64,000 bases of DNA. Origin: Isoetes taiwanensis (taxonomy: Eukaryota; Streptophyta; Lycopodiopsida; Isoetales; Isoetaceae). Numbering within the stretch: the first letter of the stretch is position 1; every line of letters begins with the position of its first letter. A model generated the notes under the pieces. It saw nothing but the letters and a program-made list of their open reading frames with translations. It searched no databases and was not told the DNA's origin. The DNA lies in NCBI GenBank assembly GCA_021234155.1, contig JAJEKV010000062.1, positions 1,594,602-1,658,601 of the forward strand, read 5' to 3'. The position numbers and the translations under genes were made by a program. Shown piece by piece: positions 33,712 to 45,044 of this stretch.

Positions 33712-34577
33712 CTATGATGTATGACCGTCAGACGTGATCGCGCCTTTGGCGTGGTACGTGATTTCTAGTTTGATCATTAGAGGTACATGATCGGATTCCG
33801 ATCTACCGTCTCCTATCGTGAACTCTTTGATGCCCTTCATCATGCTTGTGCTTCCAATGACCAGATCCACGACACTAGATCCCTCCCTCCCCGCCCAAAA
33901 GATGTGCATTTTTGCGTGCCTTAACGAAAGTTGACGTGCCATTGTAAATTACCATTCCCAAGCCCCCACACATATTCAAAGACATGACTTCACGGGGGTG
34001 TTACGATCCATACATGTCATCGTAGTCCCCGCTCAAGCCCGCCTGATTGCAGCTCGTCCTCCTCTAATTGATCCATCCAGATTGGTTCCCCATAGGTGCT
34101 GCTGACATACGCCTGTTTGTTGGCAACTCGGCCATTGAAATCGCCCATCAGAATGACTTCGCCTGTCTCCATGAGTCCCAAGACTTCCTGTTCTAGATGA
34201 TGAAATGGGTCATCTCGATCTAAGTCATCCTTGTCATATGTGGGAGATTCCCTTGGAGGGAAGTAGCAGCCGGCCACATAAATATTTTTGTTGTTGCCCG
34301 GTATCTCTATAATAATGAACTGTTTTGTGATGCATGTCTTTTTAATTTTGATTCTTCCAATTAGGTGCTTCCTGATATAGCAAGCTATGCCGCCAAAACC
34401 TTTATGTCTCCAGCCTTTGTTGTGCCACAGTGATTGAGCTAGTTCAAAGCCAGGGATGCTTGGCATGCCAAGTTCCTCATGCTCATGAGTTTCTGCTAGA
34501 AATAGAATATCCCACAGATTGAGAATGTCTGCCATGGAAGCCAATTTCTTGCTGTCCATGCCATTGACATTCCACAT
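33712..34577 (-). pseudogene. LINE C endonuclease
   Basis: A 186-codon open block (34577-34017) starts MWNVNGMDSKKLASMADIL and contains DILFLAETHEHEELG (catalytic Glu), GGIACYIRKHL, YVAGCYFPPRESP and VILMGDFNGRVANK (GDFN). The domain ends in another frame with SSVVDLVIGSTSMMKGI and ESDHVPLMIKL (33942-33712), the SDH block. Confidence 0.8.
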
Positions 34578-34639
34578 ACAAAGCGTGATGGCCTCGAGTT
34601 CCTATTCTTGGGGTGGTTCTACAACCACCCTGCCATTTC

Positions 34640-35330
34640 TCCAACGGGCCTTTTGACCTGCCTGCCTTGCATCCCTCATTTTTTGGATCTCCTCCCTATG
34701 TTGAGCATACTGGGTGGGCGTGAGATCTTCGTTTATCCATAGGTTTTTCCCTTTTAGCTCTGCTCATTTCTGCAAGACCGCCATTTTGTGCCCTCTGTCA
34801 ATGAAGCGTACTACTATGTTTCTATCTTTCCCAGTTGGTTTGCCTACTCGGAAGGCTTCCACGATCCCCCCTTGCTGTATTCCCATGTGCTGTGCCAGGA
34901 TTTTAGCCACTTCGTCTTTGACATTTCGCCCCTCCTTTTCTGCGGACCGCTCTCCGGGATGTTCAATGCCCCGTGGTTGTCCGTCTTGATCTTCCTTAAT
35001 TTCATCAAACCTCTGGTTCAGCCTTTGCACTACATCTCTCAGAGACCCATTTTCATCATTGTCACCATCATAATACTCTGTTGCCCTTTGAGATTTCATG
35101 TTTTCTATTTCTACCTTCAATGCAGCATTATCTGTTTTCAAGTCTGAAATAGTGCCAACCATATTTTTAACAGTCTGTTCCATGGAGCCCATCATCCGTG
35201 TCATCATTTCCCTTGTTGCAGATAATTCATGAACCACCTGGAAGAGCAGGGGAATTAATTCCGGAGACCCTCGTCTTTGGGATACCACCAGAAAACCGCC
35301 TGTTACATCTTTGCATTAAGCGAGCCATGT
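34640..35330 (-). pseudogene. LINE C ORF1 (coiled coil plus nucleic-acid-binding tail)
   Basis: A 174-codon block (35288-34764): LFQVVHELSATREMMTRMMG, a heptad-rich stretch (TISDLKTDNAALKVEIENMK), GSLRDVVQRLNQRFDEIKED, and GIVEAFRVGKPTGKDRNIVV (RRM-like). A TGA interrupts after MAVLQK, after which GKNLWINEDLTPTQYAQHR continues in the same frame. The endonuclease ATG follows within about 60 nt. Confidence 0.7.
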
Positions 35331-35424
35331 TCCCCCCTGCGATGCCCCCTGTAAACATGGCTTTGTTTGAATTAAAGAGATGAGGATTAGGATAACCTGT
35401 TTGGGCAGTAAGGTATCTTTGGCT

Positions 35425-35622
35425 CGAGCGGGCTAGATCAAAAGTGCATTTAAAAAGGACCCATTACCTAGAACTCCCGGATAACCCAAATCCGTTTTGT
35501 TGCTTTGCGATCATACTTACATGCGGGCGGCTCGGGCCGGCTAAACAATTAGATGTGGGCTTAAAAAGGAAACTCCCGGATAAGCTGTTGGACCCAAATC
35601 TGGGTTTTTGTTGTTGCTTGCA
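35425..35622. repeat. ~99-bp repeats in LINE C 5' UTR
   Basis: AACTCCCGGATAA at 35472 recurs at 35571, each preceded by an A-rich TTAAAAAGGA and followed by CCAAATC(C/T). Two units are visible. They sit where LINE F has its ~197-bp units, hinting at promoter monomers. Confidence 0.6.
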
Positions 35623-35936
35623 GACGCAGCTTCTGCCATGGCAAGGCCTGTTGGAGTTTTGCCGAGATAGAGATGCAACATCGATGGTTCGGCCCATTGC
35701 AATCTCGGTGAATCTCATCCGGACCCTCTCCCCGTTTTTTTTGTTTTACCGTGAGCTCCGCCGCCGGATTTAGCCGCCGATGTCGATCCTTGTCTTTCGC
35801 CATTTCTTTTCTATTCCTTCCTTGTCCACATCCACATACCGCAAACTGGACCCATCGATGGTGAACCCCCGCACCGAGCCCACCGGAATATTGGTCGAGC
35901 CCCCGCCTTCTTGTCAGCCTCTAGCATGCCATCGAA

Positions 35937-35939
<3 letters not shown>

Positions 35940-36009
<70 letters not shown>

Positions 36010-36011
36010 GA
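35940..36011. repeat. (AG)n microsatellite at the outer end of the LINE chain
   Basis: 72 bp with two ATAG interruptions. It lies at the 5' side of LINE C with no further LINE beyond it. It is therefore the best candidate for the original target microsatellite. Confidence 0.97.
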
Positions 36012-36562
36012 TGCTACCACATGCCGACTTAGAGATGACAAGAGAGAGAATGAGAGAAGAACGAGAGATGAGAGATGGGGGAGATGGGAGATGGGTGAGA
36101 GTGGGAAAACCCAACTCTCACCTCGAGATGATTAAGCCTTAACAGCCCGTTAGGGGCGTTTTCTGCCCACTAACCAAACAATTAGCCTTAATTTTATTTG
36201 CTGAAAAAAAGCGCCCGAAATGTTTCCCTACACCGAATACTGTGGCGCCATTTCCCTGTTTCTTGATCTTCAAGGTCGCTTTATTCTTGCTCCAAGTATC
36301 CAATTCCTCGAAGCAATTAGCCGACACGCATCCGTATTCATCCGATCACGCGGGCATTTTCATTATGTTTTTTGTGCATTCGTTTCATTAATTTCTGATC
36401 GGCAATTTCCTTTTTATGTCGCCCTTATTCCCAATCAATTAATTGATTCAGATCTCTAAGGCCTCTCGATCTACTTTGCCAAAGAACCAGCAAGCCTTTC
36501 GTGCCTCCTAGGATTGAAAAAAATGGCACCAAGAAGGACCCGAAAATGACAGCCGGATCTCC

Positions 36563-37630
36563 ATGGATGTGCAATTGGAGACTAATTCGAGCCAATTCCC
36601 TCTTCAAGATAGCCAAAAAGAAAAGAGATCCAAGCGTGTATTCAATGAAATTCAGGCACCCTCCAATATTGTGAGTGAATCTATAGAAACCGGTCTCGCT
36701 TTGGCTATTGTTGTGCATGAGCAGGAAAATTCGAAAGTGATAGACACAAAGAATAGGAAGTCCCCGCGGCAATGGATTTATCATCACGGTGTCTCCACAT
36801 TCCTCAATCTCTCGAGCGAGATGAAATTGGTAACCGGAGGCACCCTCAACCTCTCCAACACACGGTGGAGGGAAATTATGATGAAATTGCAGCCCTTTGT
36901 TGGGGGTTTAGTGGCCGAGACAACTAAGGAACAAATGGGATAAGCCGCAAGCTAAATTTAAAGATGAGAAGGAGGCTTGTAGCCATACAGGTTCGAACCA
37001 TCAAGTTGGCGAGTGGTATGACGAATGGAAGAAGTTAAATATGGTGTTACCTCGATAATCCAATACCAGTGCCGGTGATGATGGTGAATTTGGCAATGAA
37101 GCTTTCGAGGTCGCAGACTTGCATGCCAATTACTTGAATCTTTCATGAATGACGGTTTCTTTGAAACTGTTGGAACAGATCGACATTTGAAGACCAATTT
37201 GCTGATCCACCCAATTCAAACAATGATGTTAACACGGAAATCCAAGGTCCGGTGATGCGAAATTCCAATGAATAGGACACCCACAGAAACTGCATGCATT
37301 CTTCAAGTCCTAGATCAAAACATGTAATCACCGAGTTTGTGGAAAACCTACAAGTAGAAAGAAGTCCAAAGGTTGCAAATAGATGAGGACATTGCAATGG
37401 GAATATCACGATGGCAAGCACATTTGGGGACCAGAGGTGAAGAAATTAGATTTTACGAAAGAAGAAAGTGCAAGAAAAAATTGAGTTGGTCGGGGAATTG
37501 GAAACAATAAGATCTGCAAAACAGATTACGAAATTGCAGAGTCAATGGTCGCAATGACTCAAAGCATATGTGAAATGACAAAGGAGACCTTGCTCGAAAT
37601 TGCCAAACTTGCGCCAAAAACAAGGAATAA
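36563..37630 (+). pseudogene. Myb/SANT-like DNA-binding fragment
   Basis: A 126-codon open frame (36563-36943) contains WIYHHGVSTFLNLSSEMKLV and TRWREIMMKLQPF. It then continues in broken frames with an EQM-K-Q-KFKDEKEA-like stretch, GEWYDEWKKLNMVL and a late AMTQSICEMTKETLLEIAKL helix. The spacing of Trp residues and the K-x2-Q/K-KEK pattern resemble trihelix/Myb-SANT-like domains, including the accessory protein of PIF/Harbinger transposons. The nearby transposase at 38.6-39.9 kb supports that reading. It could instead be a decayed host trihelix gene. Confidence 0.4.
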
Positions 37631-37791
37631 AGGTTCGTTTTCGGTTATTTCCTTTTTGGAACCGGTCACAAAATCATCCAAGTATTCTTAAATATTAAAG
37701 AAGTTGTACAGCCCTATTATTTTAGCATTAAATATTGCCTTCTAGTCACAGTCATCCAAATTCGTAAAGGCTACTTAAGCTCCCTCAATTC

Positions 37792-38103
37792 TTGCATGCA
37801 AGCCCCTTCGACAATATGGAGAGAGTCGTGGAACCCAAAGCGCCTAACGCTCTCCTAGTCAAGCTCCTCTTCTTCGAAGTTCCTCTTCTTCGAAGTTCCT
37901 CTTCTTCGAAGTTCTGTCAAACTCCACCCACCACATCTTCATCTTCCTCAGAAGCCCTACTATTCGACCATGATACTGGCCTACCTCCGGTGATGAGGTT
38001 CTTCGCATGCCAGATGAGGATTCTCTCTGGCAGTTTAGTGACCCTTTGTCAAATGCCTTTGTTTACGTTAAATGGCATGGTCGCCATTCTTTTTTTCATA
38101 TGA
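37792..38103 (+). CDS. Unknown short open frame with a 16-bp triplication
   Basis: 103 codons, with an internal ATG at 37816 giving MERVVEPKAPNALLVKLL. The coding text includes three copies of a 16-bp unit (CCTCTTCTTCGAAGTT) and a Ser-rich stretch (TPPTTSSSSSEALLFDHDTG). No known domain is seen. The start resembles a plant transcription-factor N-terminus, but nothing downstream supports one. It may be chance. Confidence 0.25.
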   Translation: MHASPFDNMERVVEPKAPNALLVKLLFFEVPLLRSSSSSKFCQTPPTTSSSSSEALLFDHDTGLPPVMRFFACQMRILSGSLVTLCQMPLFTLNGMVAILFFI

Positions 38104-38639
38104 TTGCTCTCTAAACCCGGCGGTTGAAAATAAATGCCAATGTGTATTCATGCAGATTTCCACGGTATCATTGGAAGGTGTGCAGACTTGTTTTTAGTAT
38201 AGTGAAGTCATTTGACTCACTTAGAATGTTTCTGGCAGCTCAAATGCTCAAATATTTTGAACAGGGCTTTATATGCCCATGTAATCTTTTTTTATGAATA
38301 TAAACTTCTCTTTTCAAGCTTGTTTGTGTACAAATGATTTTTCCCTCTTGTAAGTTCTCTAATTGTGAAGTCACGGGACTCACTAATTACATAACAGTTG
38401 TTCAAGATTTCTAAGTGAAATGTTTTGAGGTCAGAATGGAAACTTAGCTCTAAACTCAATCACTTATTTATCATAATGTAAGAAATGCCTGACAAATAAG
38501 TAAAGATAGCGAGATGGATAAGAATTGACATTTGAATTTAATATTTTTTGTCTACAAAAAAACAATCACAGGATCACATGTCCATCCAGATTTTCAAATA
38601 ACACGTGCCTCATTTGATCACCTTGTTTTTTAATGACAC

Positions 38640-39920
38640 ATTCATGGCTTTCGTTTCATAGTAGTAAATTGGTGGAGGATCATCCTCAATTGGCGGATGT
38701 CCCAGCCCTTGTGTTCCATTATCTGAAGTTCCAAAGAACACAACATGCGTGTATGATCTTGGAAGCTTTGGCAACATGCACGGGCAAGTGTTTTAATTCT
38801 GAATTTTTCCTTAACAATCCCAAATCCATTCTCCACACACTCTGCCCCTACAAATCCTTTTGTTGAACTTACCATAAGCACCCGATTTTGAGGAAAAACT
38901 TTAAGGAGAAAGGGCACCGCTAGAATAGGCCGAGTCACCTAATAGAAGAGGTGGAATATTTACCTGAACATCTTGATCAGTGGGCTGCCCCTTCTTCAGT
39001 TTTCTGCCACTAAGAGTCACCACCGGTTCTTGCAAAATTTGTTTGGAGGCAATTTTGTTATAGATGGAGCTCTTCTTGAACTGGTTTGAATCATGGTGAA
39101 CTTGTTCTTGTTACACAAACATTTATAAAAAGTCCGCTATGTGTCACAATTCCTTGCATGAGACATGAATGCCTCTTATGTCTGTAATAGTCTTCCCCAT
39201 TGTCTTTTTTTTTTTGGGTTTCCTCCATAAAAAATATGGGATCCGATCAACCGCACCATATATATTGGGCAACCCTGTTGCATCATGGAATTCCTTAATG
39301 CACTGAATTAATCTTGCACCTGTAGGCATTGCAACAAAACGTTTGTAAAGCATTGTCTTCTAAGCCAAAACAAGCGTGATTTTCTTGGTATATTTCTCAT
39401 CTTCGTTGCTTTCCCAACATAAAATCTCTCGACCGACATGTAAGGGCATATCCGGTGTGCAAGAAAATACGTAACCATAGCAACCGCTCTGGGATCAACA
39501 GGGGGCCTTACTTTATACCGGGCCCGACAAGATAGGGCACAATTAAACCTACCAATCTCTCAAATGTGGCTCTCTTCATCCTGTAAAATTGGTGCCACAT
39601 ATCATCTTCAAAGGAAGCTATACAATTCCATGCGTGGTTATCAATATTATCCCATTGTGTTCTCTCGCCTTTGAGCAATCCAAAATCTTCTTGGTGGTCT
39701 TCTAACCCTGCTGGAACCCGCAACCATTAACGCTGCAGATGCGCAAGAAAAAAAACATACCATTGTTGTCTTCTAAAACATCATCATCGAACAGGGTCAT
39801 TGGATCTTCGAGCTCATTGAGTTCCAATAGCTGCAAAAAGATCTCTCAGAATGCAAAACCGAAAGTGTCAAAGCACTAAAAAGCATGGCAATCATACCAA
39901 GAATGACCGGATCCATGGTT
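38640..39920 (-). pseudogene. PIF/Harbinger-type transposase
   Basis: In minus-strand order: MDPVILGMIAMLF (39917), ELNELEDPMTLFDDDVLEDN, then WHQFYRMKRATFERLVGLIV (39723-39508, the N-terminal helix typical of Harbinger transposases), TGLPNIYGAVDRIPYFLWRK (39353-39144, the first catalytic Asp region, usually IDGTHI), and a C-terminal GAECVENGFGIVKEKFR followed by ARACC (38938-38642, the ...VVECAFGRLK...ACCVLHNI block). Intervening catalytic regions are frameshifted or lost. Terminal repeats were not found. Confidence 0.7.
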
Positions 39921-40252
39921 TAGTGGCCGGAATCAAAAAGAATGGGGAGGGAAAACTAGAAATGAATTATCCCACATAGCCCGCCCGAACCAAGAAATAT
40001 CGTGCTTGAATATCCCACAATTTGGCGCCCGAATTGAACGCTACGATCGAATTATCCCACATTTTCTCTCGCCGGCCGAATTGATGCCATTGATCGAAAA
40101 TCCGGCAAACAAACAAAAAATCTGCCAATAATGAGGGTCGCTAAGCCTCGAGATAAATCGTTTCCTCCTCCTCCCAAAAATAATGTGATATTTCTGGGAG
40201 GAACCAGATGTCACGAGAGATGGATTTTTTTACGAGCATGTGGCCGAGAGCT

Positions 40253-40255
<3 letters not shown>

Positions 40256-40325
<70 letters not shown>
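40256..40325. repeat. (AG)n microsatellite without a LINE
   Basis: 70 bp of (GA)n with no LINE on either side. It is an unoccupied tract of the kind that borders every member of the LINE chain. Confidence 0.97.
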
Positions 40326-40326
<1 letters not shown>

Positions 40327-41168
40327 GTGTCATTCTATTTGGGCACTTCAACAGTAGAAGAAGAAGAAGATTACGGTAGCAACAAATGGATATTCTGAGA
40401 TTACTGTAATAATTCATGGAATATCCTTTAAATATACAAATATCTGGAAGGTTCTTGGATATAACCCAATTTGGATCCGATGGTGGGGAACGGTGGGATT
40501 CAAAATAACTCGTGGTTAAGGTTGCTAAATACAACCTTAACATTGTTGTCTAGATTGCTCAATAAATAGAGTGATGTTATCATAAGAGCACAAAAGGTCC
40601 ATTGCCATACAGATTTAAAAAAAAAACCTCGCCTCATCTATTCTACGGGCACAAAAACATAAGGCAATAGTTGGGTGTTCCAATCCCGCATGTTTTATGA
40701 TCAAACAGAGTTCTAGGTGGGAGAGAGAAATATTTGCGGCAGCCTTGGCGCCGCGATAAATTTCTTGTAAATATTAAACCATAGCTAAGGGTGCTTAAGT
40801 AAATAATGTGTAGAGGTAGACACTTTGGGTCATGACTTCTGGGGGTAAAAGCAGTTATGAGGTTATATGAATGCAATTGGACAAGAAGAGCTATCAAAAG
40901 CTTATGGGGGCTTTGGGAACATGGCTATGCTATAGGAGTATGAATTAGTTAATTTGATAAAAAAAAATGCTAAAATGAAAAAACCAGCAATTTAGCAATT
41001 CAAAAATGTACCTTCACCTTTAGTTCAAATGGTAACCACATGTCTGCTTTACCTTTAATTCAAATGGTCAAATGTGCCTTGGGCGAGATAAATTTGAAAC
41101 CACATACCTTAGGTAGGCTAAATTTGGAATGTTAACCACATGTGTGTTGCTTGAGCCTTAAGATCGAC
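40326..41168. other. Intergenic, AT-rich, nothing recognised
   Basis: No convincing open frame, RNA gene or repeat is visible. Confidence 0.5.
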
Positions 41169-41234
41169 AGCTAGGGAAGGAGCGACTAGCAGCTAGGGGA
41201 GGAGCATCCAACAGCCAAGGGAGGAGTGACCCAG
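41169..41234. repeat. 22-bp minisatellite, three units
   Basis: AGC(T/C)A(G/A)GG(G/A)(A/G)GGAG begins at 41169, 41191 and 41213, with an exact 22-bp period and diverged 3' halves. Confidence 0.8.
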
Positions 41235-41339
41235 CCCAACGACACCTAGTGACCCAATCAAATCATAAGGTTATAGAGGCGGTTCATGTATCACAGGGTT
41301 TTTCAGCCAAGATTCCTCTTTACGTTCTTAGTAACAGAC

Positions 41340-41528
41340 TACATTGGCTCAAGCTGATTTGGGGTATGTTGAATATTTTTTTAGGCTGATTCAAGGCTTC
41401 TTAGGCAAGTTTGGAGCTATTATTAGATTATTACAGGCTGATTTCATGATGAACAAGTTAGATTCAAGGTTTTAACAATGTTTCAAGTGGATTTGGTTCT
41501 ATCTAAGGTTTTTTAGACTGATTCAAGA
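41340..41528. repeat. Degenerate tandem repeat hosting the L1 insertion
   Basis: Phrases such as GCTGATTCAAGG(C/T)TT and GAGCTATTATTAGATTATTA recur here and continue on the other side of the L1 insertion (42902-42990). The original repeat was thus split by the L1. Confidence 0.6.
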
Positions 41529-41544
41529 TTTCTTAGACAGATTT

Positions 41545-42901
41545 TTTTTTTTTTTGAAGAACTGTGTCATCAATATATTAAAAGAATGGTAATGTTACAA
41601 AGCAAGTGAGGAGGAAGGAGAACTGCCCCAAAGAGACAGTGATACCTCGACACTCCACAATAAACTCACGGTGAAAAGCGCAACTCTACTGGCACAAACC
41701 GACCATCACCATCTACAACACCCAAGAAGTCCCGCCAAATGGCAAACTTCCGCTCTACTACTCGGGGAACACCCGAGAAAGCTTTGAAATAGCTTGTACT
41801 GAAGTCGAGGAATCGAGAGGCCGCAGCTGCTTCGAATCCCCGAAAAGATCCACAACCGCCCGCTTCCAAATCAGCCATACCAACCAAGCCACGCGACAAA
41901 TGCAAGGGTTTGTCGCCGCAAGAGCGCCAAGCACCGTGATATACATGAAGCAAGCTGGCGGCTAGTCAATCTCACCAAAGCAGCCCTAACCCAATCCCGC
42001 AGCACTGCAAGTGAGGGCATAACCGCACAATGCTCCACAGTCTCACGATGAAGGCCACAACAAGGGCGAGAGGGCTCACACCGCCTAAACCGACTCACAA
42101 GGGCATTCACCACGATACATACGGTGCACCACCGCCACGAAGCACCCTAACCTTCCGGTGGGGAAGTGAGCTCCATGTTCACATCCAAACCGGCGCCATC
42201 GAGAACCGGAAGCTGCAGAGACCACTTGCACGAAGAGGGGGGGTGTGTCATGAATAGCCGACCCGGAAGAAGACCGCACAAAGCAAGAAGACACAACATC
42301 CGGATGACCCTTCCAAAACCGCACCACCACATCATCACGAGGGACTATAGGTATGTGTAGCGAATACTCCGCCACGTGTTCCCGAGATAGCCGGTCCACG
42401 CCCCTCATGCTAAAGCGAAGCTCGAAAAGAACTCCCACGAAGCTAGGTGACCACCCCAATACCAATCCTCAAGGTGAGCACGCGGCTCGCCTCCAGCGAA
42501 CTTTGTGGTCAGAGCATGCAGTGATGTGACCAAGGGCAAGTCTTGCAGGGGGTAGAGGAACCCACAAGAAAGGAGAAGAGTGGTGATAAACTGAGGCATA
42601 ATCTAGCTGGAAGAGCACACGCACATGATCCCAAGCCCGCAACAGTCCTGTGAGAAAAGGGAATGCATGTGGGAAAGGTCGGAGACCATATAACAGTGCC
42701 CAGGGCAACTCCACATGCACAGACGGCTTCCCAAACGCCACACAATGGCGAAGAGACTGCAACAACAGCGCCGCACCAGGAGAAGATGCTCTATCCTGCA
42801 GAATGCTCCAAACAAACTTGGAGACCAACATCTTACTATGCAGCGCCAAATCCAGAATGGCCAAGCCCCCATCCTCCCGGGGGCGGAGACACTTCCACCA
42901 G
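41545..42901 (-). mobile_element. 5'-truncated L1-type LINE with perfect target-site duplication
   Basis: On the minus strand this is the end of a plant L1 ORF2, including a zf-RVT domain (CEPSRPCCGLHRETVEHC in one frame at 42075-42020) and QDRASSPGAALLLQ upstream. It is followed by a 3' UTR and a poly(A) tail, seen on the plus strand as 11 T at 41545-41555 (14 from 41542 if the T run shared with the duplication is counted). The 16-mer TTTCTTAGACAGATTT occurs immediately outside both ends (41529-41544 and 42902-42917). Coding frames are broken, but the boundaries are exact. Confidence 0.85.
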
Positions 42902-43079
42902 TTTCTTAGACAGATTTGAAGCTATTATTAGGTTATTATAGACTGATTTGATGATGAATAAGTCGGATTAAGGCTTCAACAAAGATTCTGGAAGTTCAGA
43001 GTGCTATTCTTACTTGGTGAGTATTTCTCTGGTCAAATCTTGGTTTGTCTTTACTTTATTTTATTTCTAAACAATCCCT

Positions 43080-43330
43080 AAACACTGGCTGAGCCCATGC
43101 CTATTTTTTGCTTCCCAAGATCGTAATGGCGATCTGGCAAGCAGATTCCCAAGATCGTCATTGCTATCATGGGAAGCAAAAAATTAGGTCATGAAAGCAG
43201 CAAATCTGCTTCGCTAAATCGCCATTGCAATTTTGTAAAAGAGCTAGCAGGATGTGAAAGCAGGAAGTTGCTTGGTCAGATCACCATTGCTATCTTGTGA
43301 ATTACTGGCATCATGTATAAAAGGCGTTTC
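43080..43330. repeat. Diverged ~55-bp tandem repeats
   Basis: Variants of AGATCGNNATTGCNATC recur near 43122, 43151, 43205 and 43280, separated by AAGCAG-rich spacers. There is no coding content. Confidence 0.5.
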
Positions 43331-45044
43331 TTGAGGTACATCGTATAGATATAATATTAGCTGATATATTTGCTTCCAAAAAAAAAAAAAAGTTGTATAT
43401 TAATAAGTAATGTTTGTGTCAATTTTTTCTTGTTTCCCACACATTTTGCATTCAAAACCTCATAGTCGCAATCTTTTCGACCAAAATAGTGTATTTATCT
43501 ATTTGACAAACTTGCAACTATCAAAATATTATAGCATTTCTTACAGATTTTTTCTAGCTTGCTTCCCATGAGCAGGATATGAGTCATATTCACAGACTCT
43601 CTAGCTTTGTTGAAACTAGGCCAAACAAAAAACATGCTTTAAAATGCACCTTGGAAGCAATTTGAAGCAAAGCAAGTTTTTTTTTTTTTTAATTAATAAA
43701 TTTGTGCTTTTAGAGTAGTTAGTCTAATTAAATGCTTAAGCTATTACATGGATTGGGTAATGAAAAATATTGAATCCCATATGGGGAAATGGTCGTGGTA
43801 TAGTCATATTAACAGTGTTAGTATCTCTACATGCTAATGGGTTGCAGAGGAGTTAGATCTATCAGCTTGATAGCAACGCTTGAGACTTCATTGCCATGTT
43901 TGGATCATCATCATGGTCTTCATCAGTAAGTATGCTACTTTGCATGGTTATTCTCGGCAAGGGTATGAGCTAGGCACATGTATAGCGGATTTATAATGAA
44001 CAACACATGTTATGACCATTGTATTGGCCCATTGTTATCTTGGCATTTTGATATCTTTAAATCCTCTGGGGTTGGGTTTCTAGGTTCGGTGGTCTGGCTT
44101 GTTCCAGCACGCTCATGTTCATCCATGTTCTTTGTATTCTTGTGCTATGTGACACTGGACGTAGCTTTCCTGTTGAGAATACTGCGTGAATTCTTGGATT
44201 CCATGGTAAGAGGTCCTCCAATGTCAGACATGAGCGGAGAAAGTACGCGCATACGAGTTTCAGGGGTACACATTTATAGTATGCAAATAACATCAACGAA
44301 CACTTTGCGGGATTTTTTTTTAGCATTTGCTTACATATATATATACCCAAAAAATATGCAAGTATAGGCTTATTTGCATGAAAAATACACTAACCGATAC
44401 AAAATATGTATAAAAATACATAAAAAAATTGAATATGGGCAGAACATACATACGAAAGTTTATTAGTTTCTCTGTAGAAATATTTTATAGGGTAAATAAG
44501 GGCTTTTTACCTCACCCCATCTTCGCATATGGCATATCTAGTATACATATAGGTGAATCCCCTGGGTGCACAGGTAGCTTATGGATCCTCACTTAGTCAC
44601 GAGGACTAACTCCATTGAGTGCATATGCAGTGAATGAGCAAGGCGATGGTAGCAGTGCAGCTGAGGATCATTGTTGAGTTTTAGAGGAGAAGTTCTTGTG
44701 AATTACTCAACTAGATATTGTGTATCTGCATAAACATGTGGTTTCACTCAGTGGATCCATGCTTATCCTTCGAGATTTTTTTCCTGTCTTTGCATCTTTA
44801 CTTGTATTTGACTTCTGATTAAATAAAGACCGATGCCCTTCCGAAAAAAAGAAAGAAAAAAAAGAGACATTGTCTATCTATTATTGTTGATCTTTGATTA
44901 TTATGAATTAGAAGATTCAATTCTTCACCATATTGTATTGCTTGTCATCATATCAATATTGGATAAACCAACCTAGATCTAGTCCTTTGCAAGTGTAGAC
45001 AAGATTCGAGTTGCCAGGAGGGTCAACTCGGCAGGCTCGTTAGA
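43331..45044. other. Intergenic; possible L1 3' end near 44.8 kb
   Basis: Mostly AT-rich. TTAAATAAAGACCGATGCCC followed by an A-rich run (44819-44870) resembles a plant L1 3' end. A 129-codon plus-strand frame (43978-44367) lacks any recognisable domain and is probably chance. Confidence 0.35.

Noticed and set aside
37860-37915. Heat-shock-element array in CTTCTTCGAAGTTCCT repeats
   Set aside because: GAA/TTC spacing does not follow the nGAAn alternation, and the repeats are better explained as a 16-bp triplication.
41666-42900. Several plus-strand frames (for example 42650-42941)
   Set aside because: They are antisense shadows of the minus-strand L1 ORF2 fragment.
43080-43330. CRISPR-like array
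   Set aside because: Repeat units are diverged and unevenly spaced, in a plant nuclear context. They are ordinary decayed tandem repeats.
43978-44367. 129-codon frame with hydrophobic stretches
   Set aside because: No domain, no splice context and an atypical composition ending in AT-repeat text. Treated as chance.
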